Source of the DNA: Allocoprobacillus halotolerans
Lineage (GTDB): Bacteria; Bacillota_I; Bacilli_A; Erysipelotrichales; Coprobacillaceae
DNA: 64,000 nt
Reading direction: 5' to 3'
NCBI RefSeq assembly: GCF_024399475.1
Contig: NZ_CP101620.1
Location: 2,647,608-2,711,607 of the forward strand
Shown: positions 18,731-28,085 of the stretch, in pieces
Layout: each line of letters begins with the position of its first letter
How positions within the stretch are numbered: the first letter of the stretch is position 1
Position numbers and translations under genes: made by a program
The notes under the pieces: generated by a model
The model's database searches: none
Seen by the model: only the letters and a program-made list of their open reading frames with translations
What the model was told of the DNA's origin: nothing

Positions 18731-19761
18731 TAAGCTGCTTCAGATTCAAATATCTGAGTTTTAATTTTTTCTTCAATTTCAGACATAATTTCAGGATGTT
18801 CAGCCAAGAAAATTTTTACATTTTCTCTACCTTGGCCAATCTTTTCACCCTGATATGCATACCAAGCTCCAGATTTATCAATAATGTTATGAGCAACTGC
18901 TAAATCAATAATTTCTCCATCTCTAGCAATACCCTTACCATAGATAATATCTACTGATGTTGTTTTAAATGGTGGTGAAACTTTATTTTTAACAACCTTA
19001 ATGTTCACTTTATTTCCAACAATATCACTACCATTTTTAATAGCTTCACTACGTCTAATTTCAATACGAACCGAAGCATAGAATTTTAATGCACGTCCTC
19101 CTGTCGTTGTTTCTGGATTACCATACATCACACCAATCTTCTCTCTTAACTGATTGATAAAGATAATCGTACATGATGTTTTGTTCATAAGCCCAGATAA
19201 ACGACGCATAGCTTTAGACATCATACGTGCCTGTAACCCAACTGAGTTATCGCCCATTTCTCCATCAAGTTCTACTTGAGGTACCAATGCGGCAACAGAA
19301 TCCACTACAACCAAGTCAATTGCATTACTTTTGACCAATGTTTCGGCAATCGCCAAACCTTGTTCACCACTATCTGGTTGTGACAAAATCAACTCATCAA
19401 CATTAACGCCTAAATTCTTGGCGTAGACAGGATCAATTGCATGTTCAGCATCAATAAATGCTGCACGTCCTCCCTGCTTTTGAACTTCAGCAATCGCATG
19501 AAGTGTCAATGTTGTTTTTCCACTAGATTCAGGACCATAGATTTCAATAATACGCCCTTTGGGATACCCACCAATTCCTAATGCTGCATCCAATGTTAGT
19601 GAACCTGTTGGAATGACGTCAATGTCCACAGCCACACGATCACCAAGTTTCATAATTGAACCTTTTCCAAATTGTTTTTCAATTAAATGAATGGCATCAG
19701 TCAATGCTTTATCTTTTTTATCATCAACTGACTCTGTTTTTTTCACTTTCTTTTCTGTCAT
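18730..19761 (-). CDS. recA: Recombinase RecA
   Basis: DNA strand-exchange ATPase and co-protease for SOS repressors. 343 residues with Walker [14 protein letters not shown] near 75-88, the [12 protein letters not shown] Walker B segment, the L1/L2 region [21 protein letters not shown], and C-terminal acidic tail. AGGAGGA precedes the ATG at 19759-19761. It follows pncC by 44 bases, the Bacillus order rodZ-pgsA-cinA-recA. I see no convincing LexA box in the short upstream gap. Confidence 0.98.
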   Translation of the reverse strand: MTEKKVKKTESVDDKKDKALTDAIHLIEKQFGKGSIMKLGDRVAVDIDVIPTGSLTLDAALGIGGYPKGRIIEIYGPESSGKTTLTLHAIAEVQKQGGRAAFIDAEHAIDPVYAKNLGVNVDELILSQPDSGEQGLAIAETLVKSNAIDLVVVDSVAALVPQVELDGEMGDNSVGLQARMMSKAMRRLSGLMNKTSCTIIFINQLREKIGVMYGNPETTTGGRALKFYASVRIEIRRSEAIKNGSDIVGNKVNIKVVKNKVSPPFKTTSVDIIYGKGIARDGEIIDLAVAHNIIDKSGAWYAYQGEKIGQGRENVKIFLAEHPEIMSEIEEKIKTQIFESEAA

Positions 19762-19805
19762 AAAATATTCCTCCTACTATTTATATACAACACTTTTTTT
19801 CGAAA

Positions 19806-20261
19806 TTACTTCAAAATTTCTAAAATTTTTTCAATTCCTAACAAAATAGCCTGTTTTTGAATATCATCACGACCTCCAGAAAGATGATAACAAAAAGTAT
19901 GAATATGCTTTTGATAAGCAATACCAATATAAATCAAACCAACTGGTTTTCCTTCCATTGCTGATGGTCCAGCATTACCAGTAAAAGAAATACAGAGATC
20001 ACAATCAAACATCTTTTGTCCCTGTATGGCCATCAAGCCAGCAACCTCATTAGAAACAACTCCAAATTGATTGATGACTTTTTCATCAATATGCAAAACA
20101 TCTCTTTTAATACGCGTCTGGTAGCTAACCAACGAACCACGATAAACAGCTGAAATGCCACTAATACTCCCTATCGCCTTCGCAAAACCACCTACAGTAA
20201 AACTTTCAACACTGCTAATGGAAATCTGTCTTTGTATCAATAATTGTGCCAATTCTTCCAT
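19806..20261 (-). CDS. pncC: Nicotinamide-nucleotide amidohydrolase, CinA C-terminal domain (PncC)
   Basis: Converts NMN to nicotinic acid mononucleotide in the NAD salvage cycle. 151 residues, only the C-terminal domain of CinA: SSVESFTVGGFAKAIGSI, VYRGSLVSYQTRIKRDVL, GVVSNEVAGLMAIQG and CISFTGNAGPSAMEGKPVG, with the conserved active-site Ser, Tyr and Gly-rich loop. The N-terminal COG1058 domain of full CinA is absent, as in many PncC proteins. The ATG lies one base beyond the pgsA stop, so it is translated in series with pgsA. Confidence 0.9.
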   Translation of the reverse strand: MEELAQLLIQRQISISSVESFTVGGFAKAIGSISGISAVYRGSLVSYQTRIKRDVLHIDEKVINQFGVVSNEVAGLMAIQGQKMFDCDLCISFTGNAGPSAMEGKPVGLIYIGIAYQKHIHTFCYHLSGGRDDIQKQAILLGIEKILEILK

Positions 20262-20262
20262 C

Positions 20263-20855
20263 TTACATACTCTCCATAATATATTGGCGATTCTTCATAA
20301 AATAATCAACGCCACTCACAAAAGAAATCACTGTTGCCAGCCAGATCATGATCTGATCCATTGGAATATGCCAATAAGCAAAAACAATATTATTCAACAA
20401 TAATAGACAAATTGCAATCATTTGTGTCATTGTCTTTGCTTTTCCTAAATAACTAGTAGCCAAAACAATATTTTTTGACTCGCCACCAAACGAATAGCAT
20501 CGACAATGGTATCTCGAGAAATCATTATAATAGGAATGATAATATGAATATCTTGAGATGATGCCAATAATAACAAAGCTGTATTGACAATCAATTTATC
20601 AGCAATTGGATCAATAAACTTTCCAAAAGTTGTTACCAAATGATGCTTACGTGCAATATAACCATCAAGATAATCAGTCAAAGCTGACAAAGCAAAAATC
20701 AAAAACAAAACAATATCCAACAAAGACAAAGATGTGGATAAAATCTGAAAAACAGGTATTTCAATACCTAATGATTGATAAGGTATTAAATAAACAATAA
20801 TAAATAATGGGACACTCACTAAACGAATCGTTGTTAATCTATTAGGTAAATTCAT
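20263..20855 (-). CDS. pgsA: CDP-diacylglycerol-glycerol-3-phosphate 3-phosphatidyltransferase, frameshifted
   Basis: Membrane enzyme that makes phosphatidylglycerol phosphate, the route to phosphatidylglycerol and cardiolipin. The N-terminal frame begins MNLPNRLTTIRLVSVPLF and carries the CDP-alcohol phosphotransferase motif DYLDGYIARKHHLVTTFGKFIDPIADK. At the T6 run 20471-20476 one base is missing; restored it reads VASQKNIVLATSYLGKAKTMTQM and continues through two more helices to the usual end. Corrected length is 197 residues. This enzyme is essential in most bacteria, which argues that the frameshift is not real in the living cell. Between rodZ and pncC. Confidence 0.93.
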
Positions 20856-20856
20856 A

Positions 20857-21795
20857 TTATTCCTTCTCTAATGTTAAAATCAAATCAACAGGACGATCCT
20901 GATTGGTATTCTTATCTTCATCAGTCAATGGAACTTCCTGATTATTAATATAATAACGATGTCCTCTATTATTACCATTACGTAAATCTAAACTTTCAAA
21001 ATCATTCACATCAAAAGTCAATTCAACCGTTTCCGTTTCACTATCTTCATTTTCATGATATATCTTTGAAACAAACTGATCATAAACTTCATCATTGACT
21101 TTCATTTGAGCCCAACAAGGTGCATTGTATTCAATCTTTAATGTAAAAGTCGATGTTCCTGCTGGCAATTGGAAATGGTAATCTAAGAAATCATTTCTTG
21201 TAAACTGCACTGTTGCATTTTGCGTTGTTGGATTATTGGCATCTGGTTCATTTGTTGATGGTGTCTCAGGTTGCGTTGTTTCTACATTACCTTCCACTGT
21301 CATCTGATTTTCTGGTTTTGCAGGTTCACCACTTTGTGAACGTGTCGCATATAAACCATACCAAATAACAACAATAACAAAACATACCAAAACCAAAATG
21401 ATAGCCGTACGAATAATTGTAACATGTGATTTATCTTCATAAACAGAAGGTTTTCTAGCTAATTGAGGTGTTTTAAAAGAAAATTTTTTCCCCTTATTCA
21501 CAATTTCTTCATTATGATCTTCAGTTTTTTCTTTTTCTTTTAAATCTTCTAGCTCAATTTCTCGTGTCAATTCGATATATTGTTCTGTCAATTGCTGTGC
21601 ATCCATATCCAAAGCCAGTGAAATCTTCTTCAAATACATCTTCACATAAGCTTCATCACCTTTATATCGATCAAATTTACCTTTTTCTATATCTCTTAAT
21701 ACAGCGACTGAAATTTTCGTTTTTGCTGATAAATCTTCAATCGTCATTTTTCTATTTTCTCTTTTTTGACGAATATTTTCACCTAAATTATCCAA
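20857..21795 (-). CDS. rodZ: RodZ-like cytoskeletal/cell-shape protein
   Basis: Bitopic membrane protein that couples MreB to the cell wall machinery. 312 residues: cytoplasmic helix-turn-helix domain of the Xre type (about 1-75, GENIRQKRENRKMTIEDLS), charged linker, one membrane helix near 128-148 (TAIILVLVCFVIVVIWYG), a Pro/Thr/Asn-rich linker and an extracellular domain of the DUF4115 kind (about 195-312). The TTG start lies seven bases after AAGGAGG. First gene of the rodZ-pgsA-pncC run. Promoter and repeats lie upstream. Confidence 0.88.
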   Translation of the reverse strand: MDNLGENIRQKRENRKMTIEDLSAKTKISVAVLRDIEKGKFDRYKGDEAYVKMYLKKISLALDMDAQQLTEQYIELTREIELEDLKEKEKTEDHNEEIVNKGKKFSFKTPQLARKPSVYEDKSHVTIIRTAIILVLVCFVIVVIWYGLYATRSQSGEPAKPENQMTVEGNVETTQPETPSTNEPDANNPTTQNATVQFTRNDFLDYHFQLPAGTSTFTLKIEYNAPCWAQMKVNDEVYDQFVSKIYHENEDSETETVELTFDVNDFESLDLRNGNNRGHRYYINNQEVPLTDEDKNTNQDRPVDLILTLEKE

Positions 21796-21843
21796 AAAAA
21801 TACCTCCTTATTTCCATAAAAATGTCCCTTCAATAATAAACAT

Positions 21844-21872
21844 ATTAAACCATAAAACCATTCTTTTGACAA
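21844..21872 (-). promoter_or_regulatory. Predicted rodZ promoter
   Basis: On the minus strand TTGTCA (21867-21872) and TTTAAT (21844-21849) are 17 bases apart, with TG one base before the -10 box. About 50 bases upstream of the rodZ start. Confidence 0.6.
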
Positions 21873-21888
21873 TACCAACACTATTATT

Positions 21889-21925
21889 TTATGAATTTAT
21901 GAACAAGTTATGAATTTTTCATAAC
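21889..21925. repeat. Three TTATGAA repeats and an inverted repeat upstream of rodZ
   Basis: TTATGAA occurs at 21889, 21897 and 21908, and the last copy forms a perfect inverted repeat GTTATGAA-TTT-TTCATAAC (21907-21925). The cluster lies just upstream of the rodZ promoter and could be an operator. No known factor is assigned. Confidence 0.45.
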
Positions 21926-21981
21926 ACACCCTATATTTTATTGATTTTTTTACAAAATTTACCTTTTTATATTTCAGGCAG

Positions 21982-22005
21982 AAAAAAGTCGACATTTCTA
22001 TCGAC
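21982..22005 (-). terminator. Terminator after rnpB
   Basis: Minus-strand stem GTCGAT / GTCGAC (one G-U pair) with 6-base loop, followed by TTTTTTC, directly after the RNase P RNA. Confidence 0.75.
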
Positions 22006-22009
22006 AAAA

Positions 22010-22342
22010 ATTGCTCACTCTGATAAGCCGAGTTCTGTTTTTCAACCGATTATTTATCTATGCATTGCATCTTCATGTTCGTTCGTTTCCTTACATGAAA
22101 CTCCCCTACCATAATTTGGGTTTCATCCTTGCAGAGTTTACCTCTTTTCACTCTTTTTTCAAAAGACATAGTTTCTGTGGCACTTTATGACTTATCAACC
22201 ATACCTGAATGGCTTAGGTCTTAGGTCTGTCGTTAGCTAAGCTACCTGCATTTATTAGATGCAGTACAAACACTACAATCATCACAGATTGTGGATGCCC
22301 GGACTTTCCTCTATTTCTAGCAATCGGTTCTCATGAGCATGT
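22010..22342 (-). ncRNA. rnpB: RNase P RNA, Bacillus type (class B)
   Basis: Catalytic RNA that removes tRNA 5' leaders. The minus strand carries the universal core GAGGAAAGTCCGGGC near the 5' end, AAAGTGCCACAGAAAC in the middle, AAACCCAAATTATGGTAGGGG, and ACAGAACTCGGCTTAT near the 3' end. The ends pair (TGCTCA with TGAGCA) to close helix P1, which sets the approximate borders. The layout with a GTGCCACAG segment and no large P13/P14 block fits class B. It fills the only long gap between protein genes (rodZ to gpsB). Ends are accurate to about ten bases. Confidence 0.95.
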
Positions 22343-22376
22343 TTATTTTACTCAAAAAGTCATAAAAAAGCAATCA

Positions 22377-22715
22377 TTATTTATTTTTATAAACTTCTTT
22401 TTCTAAATTAGAGATTCTTTTTAATAAATCTACATTAGATGAAAGATTTTCTTCCATAGAGCGTAAATTATCTTGTTGAATCATTTGATCTCTTTCCATA
22501 TTTGCCATTTTCATTTTTAATGCTTCATTTTCTTTTTGAAGATTTTCAATCTGTTCATATGATTCATTCAACATATTTGCAAATGTTTCATAATCCTCTT
22601 TAACTGTATCTAAAAAATAATCTACTTCAGTTGCACTATAACCTTTAAAATCTATTTGAAAATGTTTGTTTAAAATCTTTTTTGGACTTAATTGTATTTT
22701 ATTTGCCATATACAT
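22377..22715 (-). CDS. gpsB: Cell-cycle protein GpsB (DivIVA family)
   Basis: Peripheral membrane coiled-coil protein that brings penicillin-binding proteins such as PBP1 to the division site and back. 112 residues: N-terminal membrane-binding DivIVA domain (NKIQLSPKKILNKHFQIDFKGY, then DVDYFLD-like VDYFLDTVKEDYETF), coiled coil in the middle and the conserved C-terminal LLKRISNLEKEVYK. GGAGGAAAGGTG precedes two near ATGs (22713-22715 and 22707-22709); either may be used. It is transcribed towards rnpB and divergently from recU-ponA, which matches its partnership with PBP1. Confidence 0.93.
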   Translation of the reverse strand: MYMANKIQLSPKKILNKHFQIDFKGYSATEVDYFLDTVKEDYETFANMLNESYEQIENLQKENEALKMKMANMERDQMIQQDNLRSMEENLSSNVDLLKRISNLEKEVYKNK

Positions 22716-22818
22716 CACCTTTCCTCCACCATATTTTCACAAAAAATAATCGTAAATGCAAGATATTTTTAAAAAAAGATGATTTTCCACACAAATTAGA
22801 CAAGATGGGAAAAATATA

Positions 22819-22827
22819 TGTTATAAT
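22819..22827 (+). promoter_or_regulatory. Extended -10 promoter of recU-ponA
   Basis: TGTTATAAT: a perfect TATAAT (22822-22827) with TG one base upstream, about 32 bases before the recU start. A weak TTAGAC stands upstream at non-ideal spacing. Confidence 0.5.
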
Positions 22828-22858
22828 AAAATGGTAAATGTAAGAAAGGACATGATTT

Positions 22859-23452
22859 ATGGTTAATTATCCCAATATGAAACGTAACTGGCAAACATCA
22901 ACGATTATGACCAGTGATAAAAAACATTATACAGCTCATCGTGGAATGTCATTAGAAGAAGACATTTCTTTATCCAATCAATATTATCTGAGTCATGATG
23001 TGGCAGTGATTTATAAAAAACCAACGCCTATTCAAATTGTCAAAGTAGATTATCCACGACGTGAATCTGCAAAGATTGTAGAGGCCTACTACAAGACACC
23101 TTCAACAACTGATTATAATGGCATTTATCGAGGACGTTATATTGATTTTGAAGCCAAAGAAACAAAAGTCAAAACCTTTCCATTTGCAAATATCTCTAAA
23201 CATCAAATTGATCATTTACAAAAAATTATCAATCATGGTGGGATTGCTTTTGTTATTATTGCATTTACCTCATTAAATGAGGTATACTTAATTGACGCAA
23301 GTCATATCATTAATGATTATTATCATTCCCAACGAAAATCAATAACTTATGAAAAAATCAAAGATTTGGGACATTTAATACCCCAAGGTTATCAACCACG
23401 ATTAGATTATTTAAAAGTTATTGACGATTGGTATTTTAAGGAGGACGAATGA
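22859..23452 (+). CDS. recU: Holliday junction resolvase RecU
   Basis: Homodimeric nuclease that cuts four-way junctions during recombination and helps chromosome segregation. 197 residues with the family's motifs: basic N-terminus, HRGMSLEEDISLSNQYY, catalytic core VDYPRR, YYKTPSTTDYNGIYRGRYIDFEAKET (the D-x-E-x-K cluster) and FPFANISKHQIDHL. AAAGGA precedes the ATG. Its stop overlaps the start of ponA in ATGA, the standard recU-ponA pair of Firmicutes. Confidence 0.96.
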   Translation: MVNYPNMKRNWQTSTIMTSDKKHYTAHRGMSLEEDISLSNQYYLSHDVAVIYKKPTPIQIVKVDYPRRESAKIVEAYYKTPSTTDYNGIYRGRYIDFEAKETKVKTFPFANISKHQIDHLQKIINHGGIAFVIIAFTSLNEVYLIDASHIINDYYHSQRKSITYEKIKDLGHLIPQGYQPRLDYLKVIDDWYFKEDE

Positions 23453-26248
23453 TGAAAAAAATAAGTAAAAAGAAATCAACCAAAACAGGAAATCAAAGAC
23501 AAAAAAGACGAATCATTAAAGTCATTTGTTTAATTCTTGCTGTTTTGATTACTTCCGGAGGGATGTATTTAGGATTTGGTATTTTTAAACAAGTTGAAGG
23601 TTTTTCTAAAGAAAGACTTGTTTCCGATGAATCATCTATTCTATGTACAACCGACGGTGAAGAATGGTTTTCTGTAGCCCGTGGTGGTGTTCAAAAGAAT
23701 GTCACTTATAACGATATTCCACAAGTGATGATTGATGCAGTTGTTGCTGCTGAAGATTCTCGTTTTTTGAACATAACGGTTTTGATGCTCCACGTATTGT
23801 TAAAGCATTGCTTGGAAACATTGCTGCTGGAGGAATCACTTCAGGTGGATCAACCATTACTCAACAGTTAATTAAAAAATCTTATTATCCTGATGAAGAA
23901 CAAACAATTGAAAGAAAAATTGGTGAAATCATTCTTTCAATAGAAGCCACTTCACAAACAACAAAAGAAGAAGTTTTAGAACTATATTTAAATAAAATTT
24001 ATTTTGGCTATGGACCTCAAACCATTGGACTTTATGCTGCTTCAAGATACTATTTTGATAAATCAGTTCAAAATTTAACATTACCTGAAGCTGCTTTATT
24101 GGCTGGAACATTAAATTCACCTAATCGATTTGACCCATTTAAAAACTTGGATTTAGCTCAAGAAAGACGTGATAAGATTTTAGAATTGATGGAAATGCAT
24201 GGTTATATTTCTCATGAAGAATGTGAAGCAACCAAAGCTGTTCCTGTTGAAAATACATTAAAATATAATCCAATCTCAACAACTGGACAATATCAGGCTT
24301 ATGCAGATAAAGTTGTCCGTGAAGTCCAAGAAAAAACTGGATATGACCCTTATGAAACACCTATGCGAATCTATACATATATTGATATGGATGTTCAAAA
24401 AGAATTAGATAGTATTGCAAGTGGTGATTCCTATACTTTCCAAGATTCTAAGATTCAAGTGGGAGCTGTTGTTCAAGAATCAACAACAGGACGTATTATT
24501 GGTGTCCTAAGTGGACGTGATTATACGCCATTAGGATTAACTTATGCATATTCTTCTAAAACAAGAACTGAACAAGACTATGGTCAAAAAAATCAACCTG
24601 GTTCTTCATTAAAACCATTGATTGCCTATGCTGCAGCTTTTGAATATTTAGATTATTCAACTGCTCATTATGTTCATGATGTGCCTTATGAATATGATAA
24701 TGGTTTTGTCGCAAGTAACTGGAATGGTAAGAAATATAATGGAGATATCTCAATTTCTAGTGCTTTAAGCAATTCTTGGAATGCAGCTGCTTTACAAACT
24801 TTTAGCGAAGTTGTCACTGGAATTGATTGTAATGGTAATAAAGTCGGAGATGGTATAGGTATTGATGGTGCAACAAAATACCTTGAAAGCTTAGGTTTTG
24901 ATATGAGTGGTGAAGAAGTAAATATTGGTTATGCAATTGGTTCATGGATTAATGGTGTCACTCCTGAATCAGAAGCAGGTGCTTATGCTGTCATTGCTAA
25001 TGGTGGAACATATATCGAACCACATACTGTTCAAAAAATTGAATTACTATCAACTGGTGAAGTGATTGAAATTGATGAACAATATCAACAAGATAAAACA
25101 CAAGCTTTATCTGAAGAATCTGCCTATATGATCAGAGAAATCATGACAAATTATGTTAAATCCGGAACGGGAACATATCGTTTATTAAATTTAGGTTATC
25201 AAATTGGTGCTAAGACTGGAACTTCTAACCATTCTAGCGACAAATCACAAGTGTCTAACCCTAAATTAGCTGGACACAGTAAAGATGCTTGGTTATCAGC
25301 TTACTCGCCAGATTATACATGGAGTGTCTGGACAGGTTATAGCAGTGAAGATCAAAAAGATGGATATTATATAAAAAGCAATAAAGATACAAACAATATC
25401 TCGGCAAAGATTGCAAAACTATTGCATAAAGATGGTGTGAAAAACGAATATTCTTCAAAACCTTCTAGTTTAGTCGAAAGCAAATGTATTTCTGGTATTT
25501 ATCCATACGTTTCCCCAGGAAATGGAGTTCCTAGCGATCGTGTTGTCTCTGGCTTATTTAAAAAGGAAACACACCTAGTGGAAGTGCTAGTGGTGCAAGT
25601 TTGAATAATCTTTCATCATTCACTGCACAATTCGCTGACAATAAACTTCAAGTTACATTCACTGAATATGATCCTAAGAGTATGACAGAAGATGCAACAC
25701 CAACCAAATCATATAAAGTTGGAGGCACAACTTATACCCTTCCATATTTAGGTAATATTAATCAAATCTATGGAAAAGTCGTTTATAAAGTTGATATCAT
25801 AGATACAAGTGGTAATGTGATTCACACACAGACACTTAATAGTGCCACTGGAGCAATTGATTATACACTTTCTCCTGGAACATATACAGTCACAGGATAT
25901 TATGCCTTTACAAGTGGTGATGGTACATCTAACAAAATTTCTCAAACTATAACTGTAGAAGATACAACACCTGCAAGTTATACACGCGCTAGTGTCAATG
26001 AAACTTCGGCAACTTATCAAGTTACTGTTCCTGCTAAAACAACAGTTACTGCCTCATTAAATGGAGCAACTCAATCTTTACAACAAAGTGGAACAATTAC
26101 ATTTAGTCAATTGACTGCTGGAACAAGTTATACTGTCACATTTACTCACACTTTAGCAAATGGAGAAACTGTCACACTCGGTTCAGATACGTTCACAACA
26201 ACATCTACCGAAACACCGCCTGTGACACCAACAACTCCAGCACAATAA
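23449..26248 (+). CDS. ponA: Class A penicillin-binding protein PBP1A, interrupted by two frameshifts
   Basis: Bifunctional peptidoglycan glycosyltransferase/transpeptidase. Corrected length 933 residues: cytoplasmic basic tail, membrane helix near 28-46, glycosyltransferase domain (AAEDSRFFEHNGFDAPR, GGSTITQQLIKKSYY, KIGEIILSIEAT), transpeptidase domain with QPGSSLKP (SxxK), SNSWNAAAL (SxN) and GAKTGTSNHS (KTG), then a long tail of about 230 residues with a fibronectin III-like segment near 840-915. The frame breaks at the T6 run 23763-23768 and the A5 run 25560-25564; one base in each restores the protein. Uncorrected, three separate pieces result. Follows recU. Confidence 0.94.
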
Positions 26249-26253
26249 AAAAT

Positions 26254-26292
26254 AAGACTGAAATTCTCAAATGAGTGATTTCAGTCTTTTTT
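26254..26292. terminator. Bidirectional terminator between ponA and nth
   Basis: Perfect 11-bp stem (AAGACTGAAAT / ATTTCAGTCTT) with 13-base loop; A run on the left and T run on the right serve both converging genes. Confidence 0.8.
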
Positions 26293-26937
26293 GATATTTA
26301 AATATTTTTTACGTTTTGGTTCTTTGCATATATCAATGAGAGAACAATGCTGACAATCTGGATTCACAGCTTTACAATGATATCTTCCAAAGAATATCAT
26401 TTGATGATGAGTTTTAATCCATCTTTCTTGAGGTATGGCTTTTTGAAGTTTCTTTTCAACTATTAAAACTGTATCCTTCTTAAATGCTAATCCTAGCCTC
26501 TTAGAAATACGTTCAACATGCGTATCAACTGCAATAGCCGGGACTTTAAATCCTTCTGAAATGACAACATTTGCCGTTTTACGACCTACCCCTGGTAAAG
26601 TCTGTAAAGTTTCATGATCACAAGGTACTTTCCCATCAAAATCACTTAATAATTTTTGAGCCATTGCTTTGATATTTTTCGCCTTATTACGATAAAGACC
26701 AATTGTTCGCAAATCATTTTCTAATTGTGATAAAGGAGCATTTGCATAATCTTCCACACAACGATATTTTTGAAATAAACTTGCTGTTAATTTATTAACG
26801 CTGGCATCGGTTGTTTGTGCCGATAACATCACTGCAATCAATAATTCTAATTCATTTTGATGAACAAGTTCACATTTAGCATCTGGATACATTTCATCAA
26901 AAACATCTAATATACGTTTTACTCTCTCTTTATTCAT
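26281..26937 (-). CDS. nth: Endonuclease III
   Basis: Base-excision repair glycosylase/AP lyase for oxidised pyrimidines. 218 residues with AQTTDASVNK, the helix-hairpin-helix LQTLPGVGRKTANVVISEGF (catalytic Lys and, further on, AVDTHVERISKRLGL with the catalytic Asp), and the C-terminal [4Fe-4S] loop CKAVNPDCQHCSLIDIC. The ATG overlaps the dnaD stop by 8 bases. Order dnaD-nth next to ponA-recU is the same as in Bacillus. Confidence 0.96.
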   Translation of the reverse strand: MNKERVKRILDVFDEMYPDAKCELVHQNELELLIAVMLSAQTTDASVNKLTASLFQKYRCVEDYANAPLSQLENDLRTIGLYRNKAKNIKAMAQKLLSDFDGKVPCDHETLQTLPGVGRKTANVVISEGFKVPAIAVDTHVERISKRLGLAFKKDTVLIVEKKLQKAIPQERWIKTHHQMIFFGRYHCKAVNPDCQHCSLIDICKEPKRKKYLNIKKD

Positions 26938-27529
26938 GATCTTCCCACCATTTATAATCTTTTATACTTTGTTCCACATCCTGATGTGTTGATACATTGC
27001 TTGGAGCATAACGCTTTGTTACACCATAACGTGCCCAATTATCCAAAATCTTTTCAATATATCGAAAAGTGATAACCCCAGATTTCACTGATTCATTCAA
27101 TGCATCTACAATCATTTCATCATCATAACCTTGACATTTTAAAGAATTAATCAACTGTACTTCTCGTTGACTCAAACTACGTCCAAATGCATCCTCAAAA
27201 ATACTCACTAAATCGATATCTTGATCTGCCGTTTGTTCATTTTGATTCAACAACAATCTTTGTAATGGTTTTAAATTCAAAGAACCATTCTGTCTTGAAA
27301 TCCAATGTTTATCAACAAGAGACATTAAAATATCATCAATTTTTTGAACAGATAAAGAACAAATTTTAGATATTTGTGAAGGTGTAATGGGTTTAACCCC
27401 AATTTCATCTAAAGTCATAATTAATAATAACACATAACACTGTTGATCAGAAATATGCATCTGTTTTGCTTTTAAAATCAATAATTTTTGAAAATCAACA
27501 CAACGATAATCTAATAATTCATCCATCAT
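26930..27529 (-). CDS. dnaD: DnaD-domain primosome protein
   Basis: Primosome component used with DnaB and DnaI to load the helicase at oriC and at restarted forks. 199 residues: N-terminal winged-helix (about 25-95, with TPSQISKICSLSVQKIDDILMSL) and a C-terminal DnaD domain (VSIFEDAFGRSLSQREVQLI, then SGVITFRYIEKILDNWARYGV). Starts one base after the ypmB-like stop and overlaps nth, so it is one operon. Confidence 0.9.
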   Translation of the reverse strand: MMDELLDYRCVDFQKLLILKAKQMHISDQQCYVLLLIMTLDEIGVKPITPSQISKICSLSVQKIDDILMSLVDKHWISRQNGSLNLKPLQRLLLNQNEQTADQDIDLVSIFEDAFGRSLSQREVQLINSLKCQGYDDEMIVDALNESVKSGVITFRYIEKILDNWARYGVTKRYAPSNVSTHQDVEQSIKDYKWWEDHE

Positions 27530-27530
27530 A

Positions 27531-28004
27531 CTACCCTAACCTTACTGCCTTTATAAACTCTCCAGTCATTAAATCATAATAAACATATAACAATGATTCA
27601 TTTTCCTGATAACGTCCATAATAAACAAATCTTTCATTTTCATAACCAACTTCTAATTCATTTAACTTGACTTGATATTTTTGTTCAATCGCATCAATGA
27701 TATCCTTTTCTAAAGCAACAACACCCTGATAAGTATCCACTAATTCTCTATCTTTATTATATGCAACATAAGATGCAATACTATTGATTTTAACTTTCAT
27801 AATATAATATGTTTCTTTACCACGGTATTCACTAAAATAATCATCATATTCATATTGATTTGTCTCACAAATTTCATTTCTAATTTCATCTAATCCATGA
27901 TGATATTGATAATACGGAACATGAACAAATAACATATAGAAAGAAACAACTGCTAAAATAATAACTAAAACAATAACTGATATAATAAATGTATGTTTTT
28001 TCAA
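27531..28004 (-). CDS. ypmB: YpmB-like membrane-anchored protein (DUF5590)
   Basis: About 157 residues: one N-terminal membrane helix (VIVLVIILAVVSFYMLF) and an extracellular PepSY/DUF5590-type domain with YYIMKVKINSIASYVAYNKD and YVYYDLMTGEFIKAVRLG. Function unknown. TTG is preferred as the start because GGAGGTGA lies five to six bases upstream; the GTG three codons earlier has no spacing from it. It begins the ypmB-dnaD-nth run, as in Bacillus, where aspB lies between ypmB and dnaD; here aspB is absent. Confidence 0.8.
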   Translation of the reverse strand: MKKHTFIISVIVLVIILAVVSFYMLFVHVPYYQYHHGLDEIRNEICETNQYEYDDYFSEYRGKETYYIMKVKINSIASYVAYNKDRELVDTYQGVVALEKDIIDAIEQKYQVKLNELEVGYENERFVYYGRYQENESLLYVYYDLMTGEFIKAVRLG

Positions 28005-28064
28005 TCTGTTCACCTCCAGTGTTTTTATTATATAACAAAACGTATAAAATGCAAAATAAAATTA

Positions 28065-28085
28065 AAAAGACCTTGCGGTCTTTAT
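28065..28085 (-). terminator. Terminator after the zinc peptidase gene
   Basis: Stem AAAGACC-GCAA-GGTCTTT followed by TT on the minus strand, overlapping the stop at 28082. Confidence 0.75.

Noticed and set aside
19762-19805. LexA/SOS box upstream of recA
   Set aside because: No convincing CGAAC-N4-GTTCG type site in the 44-base gap.
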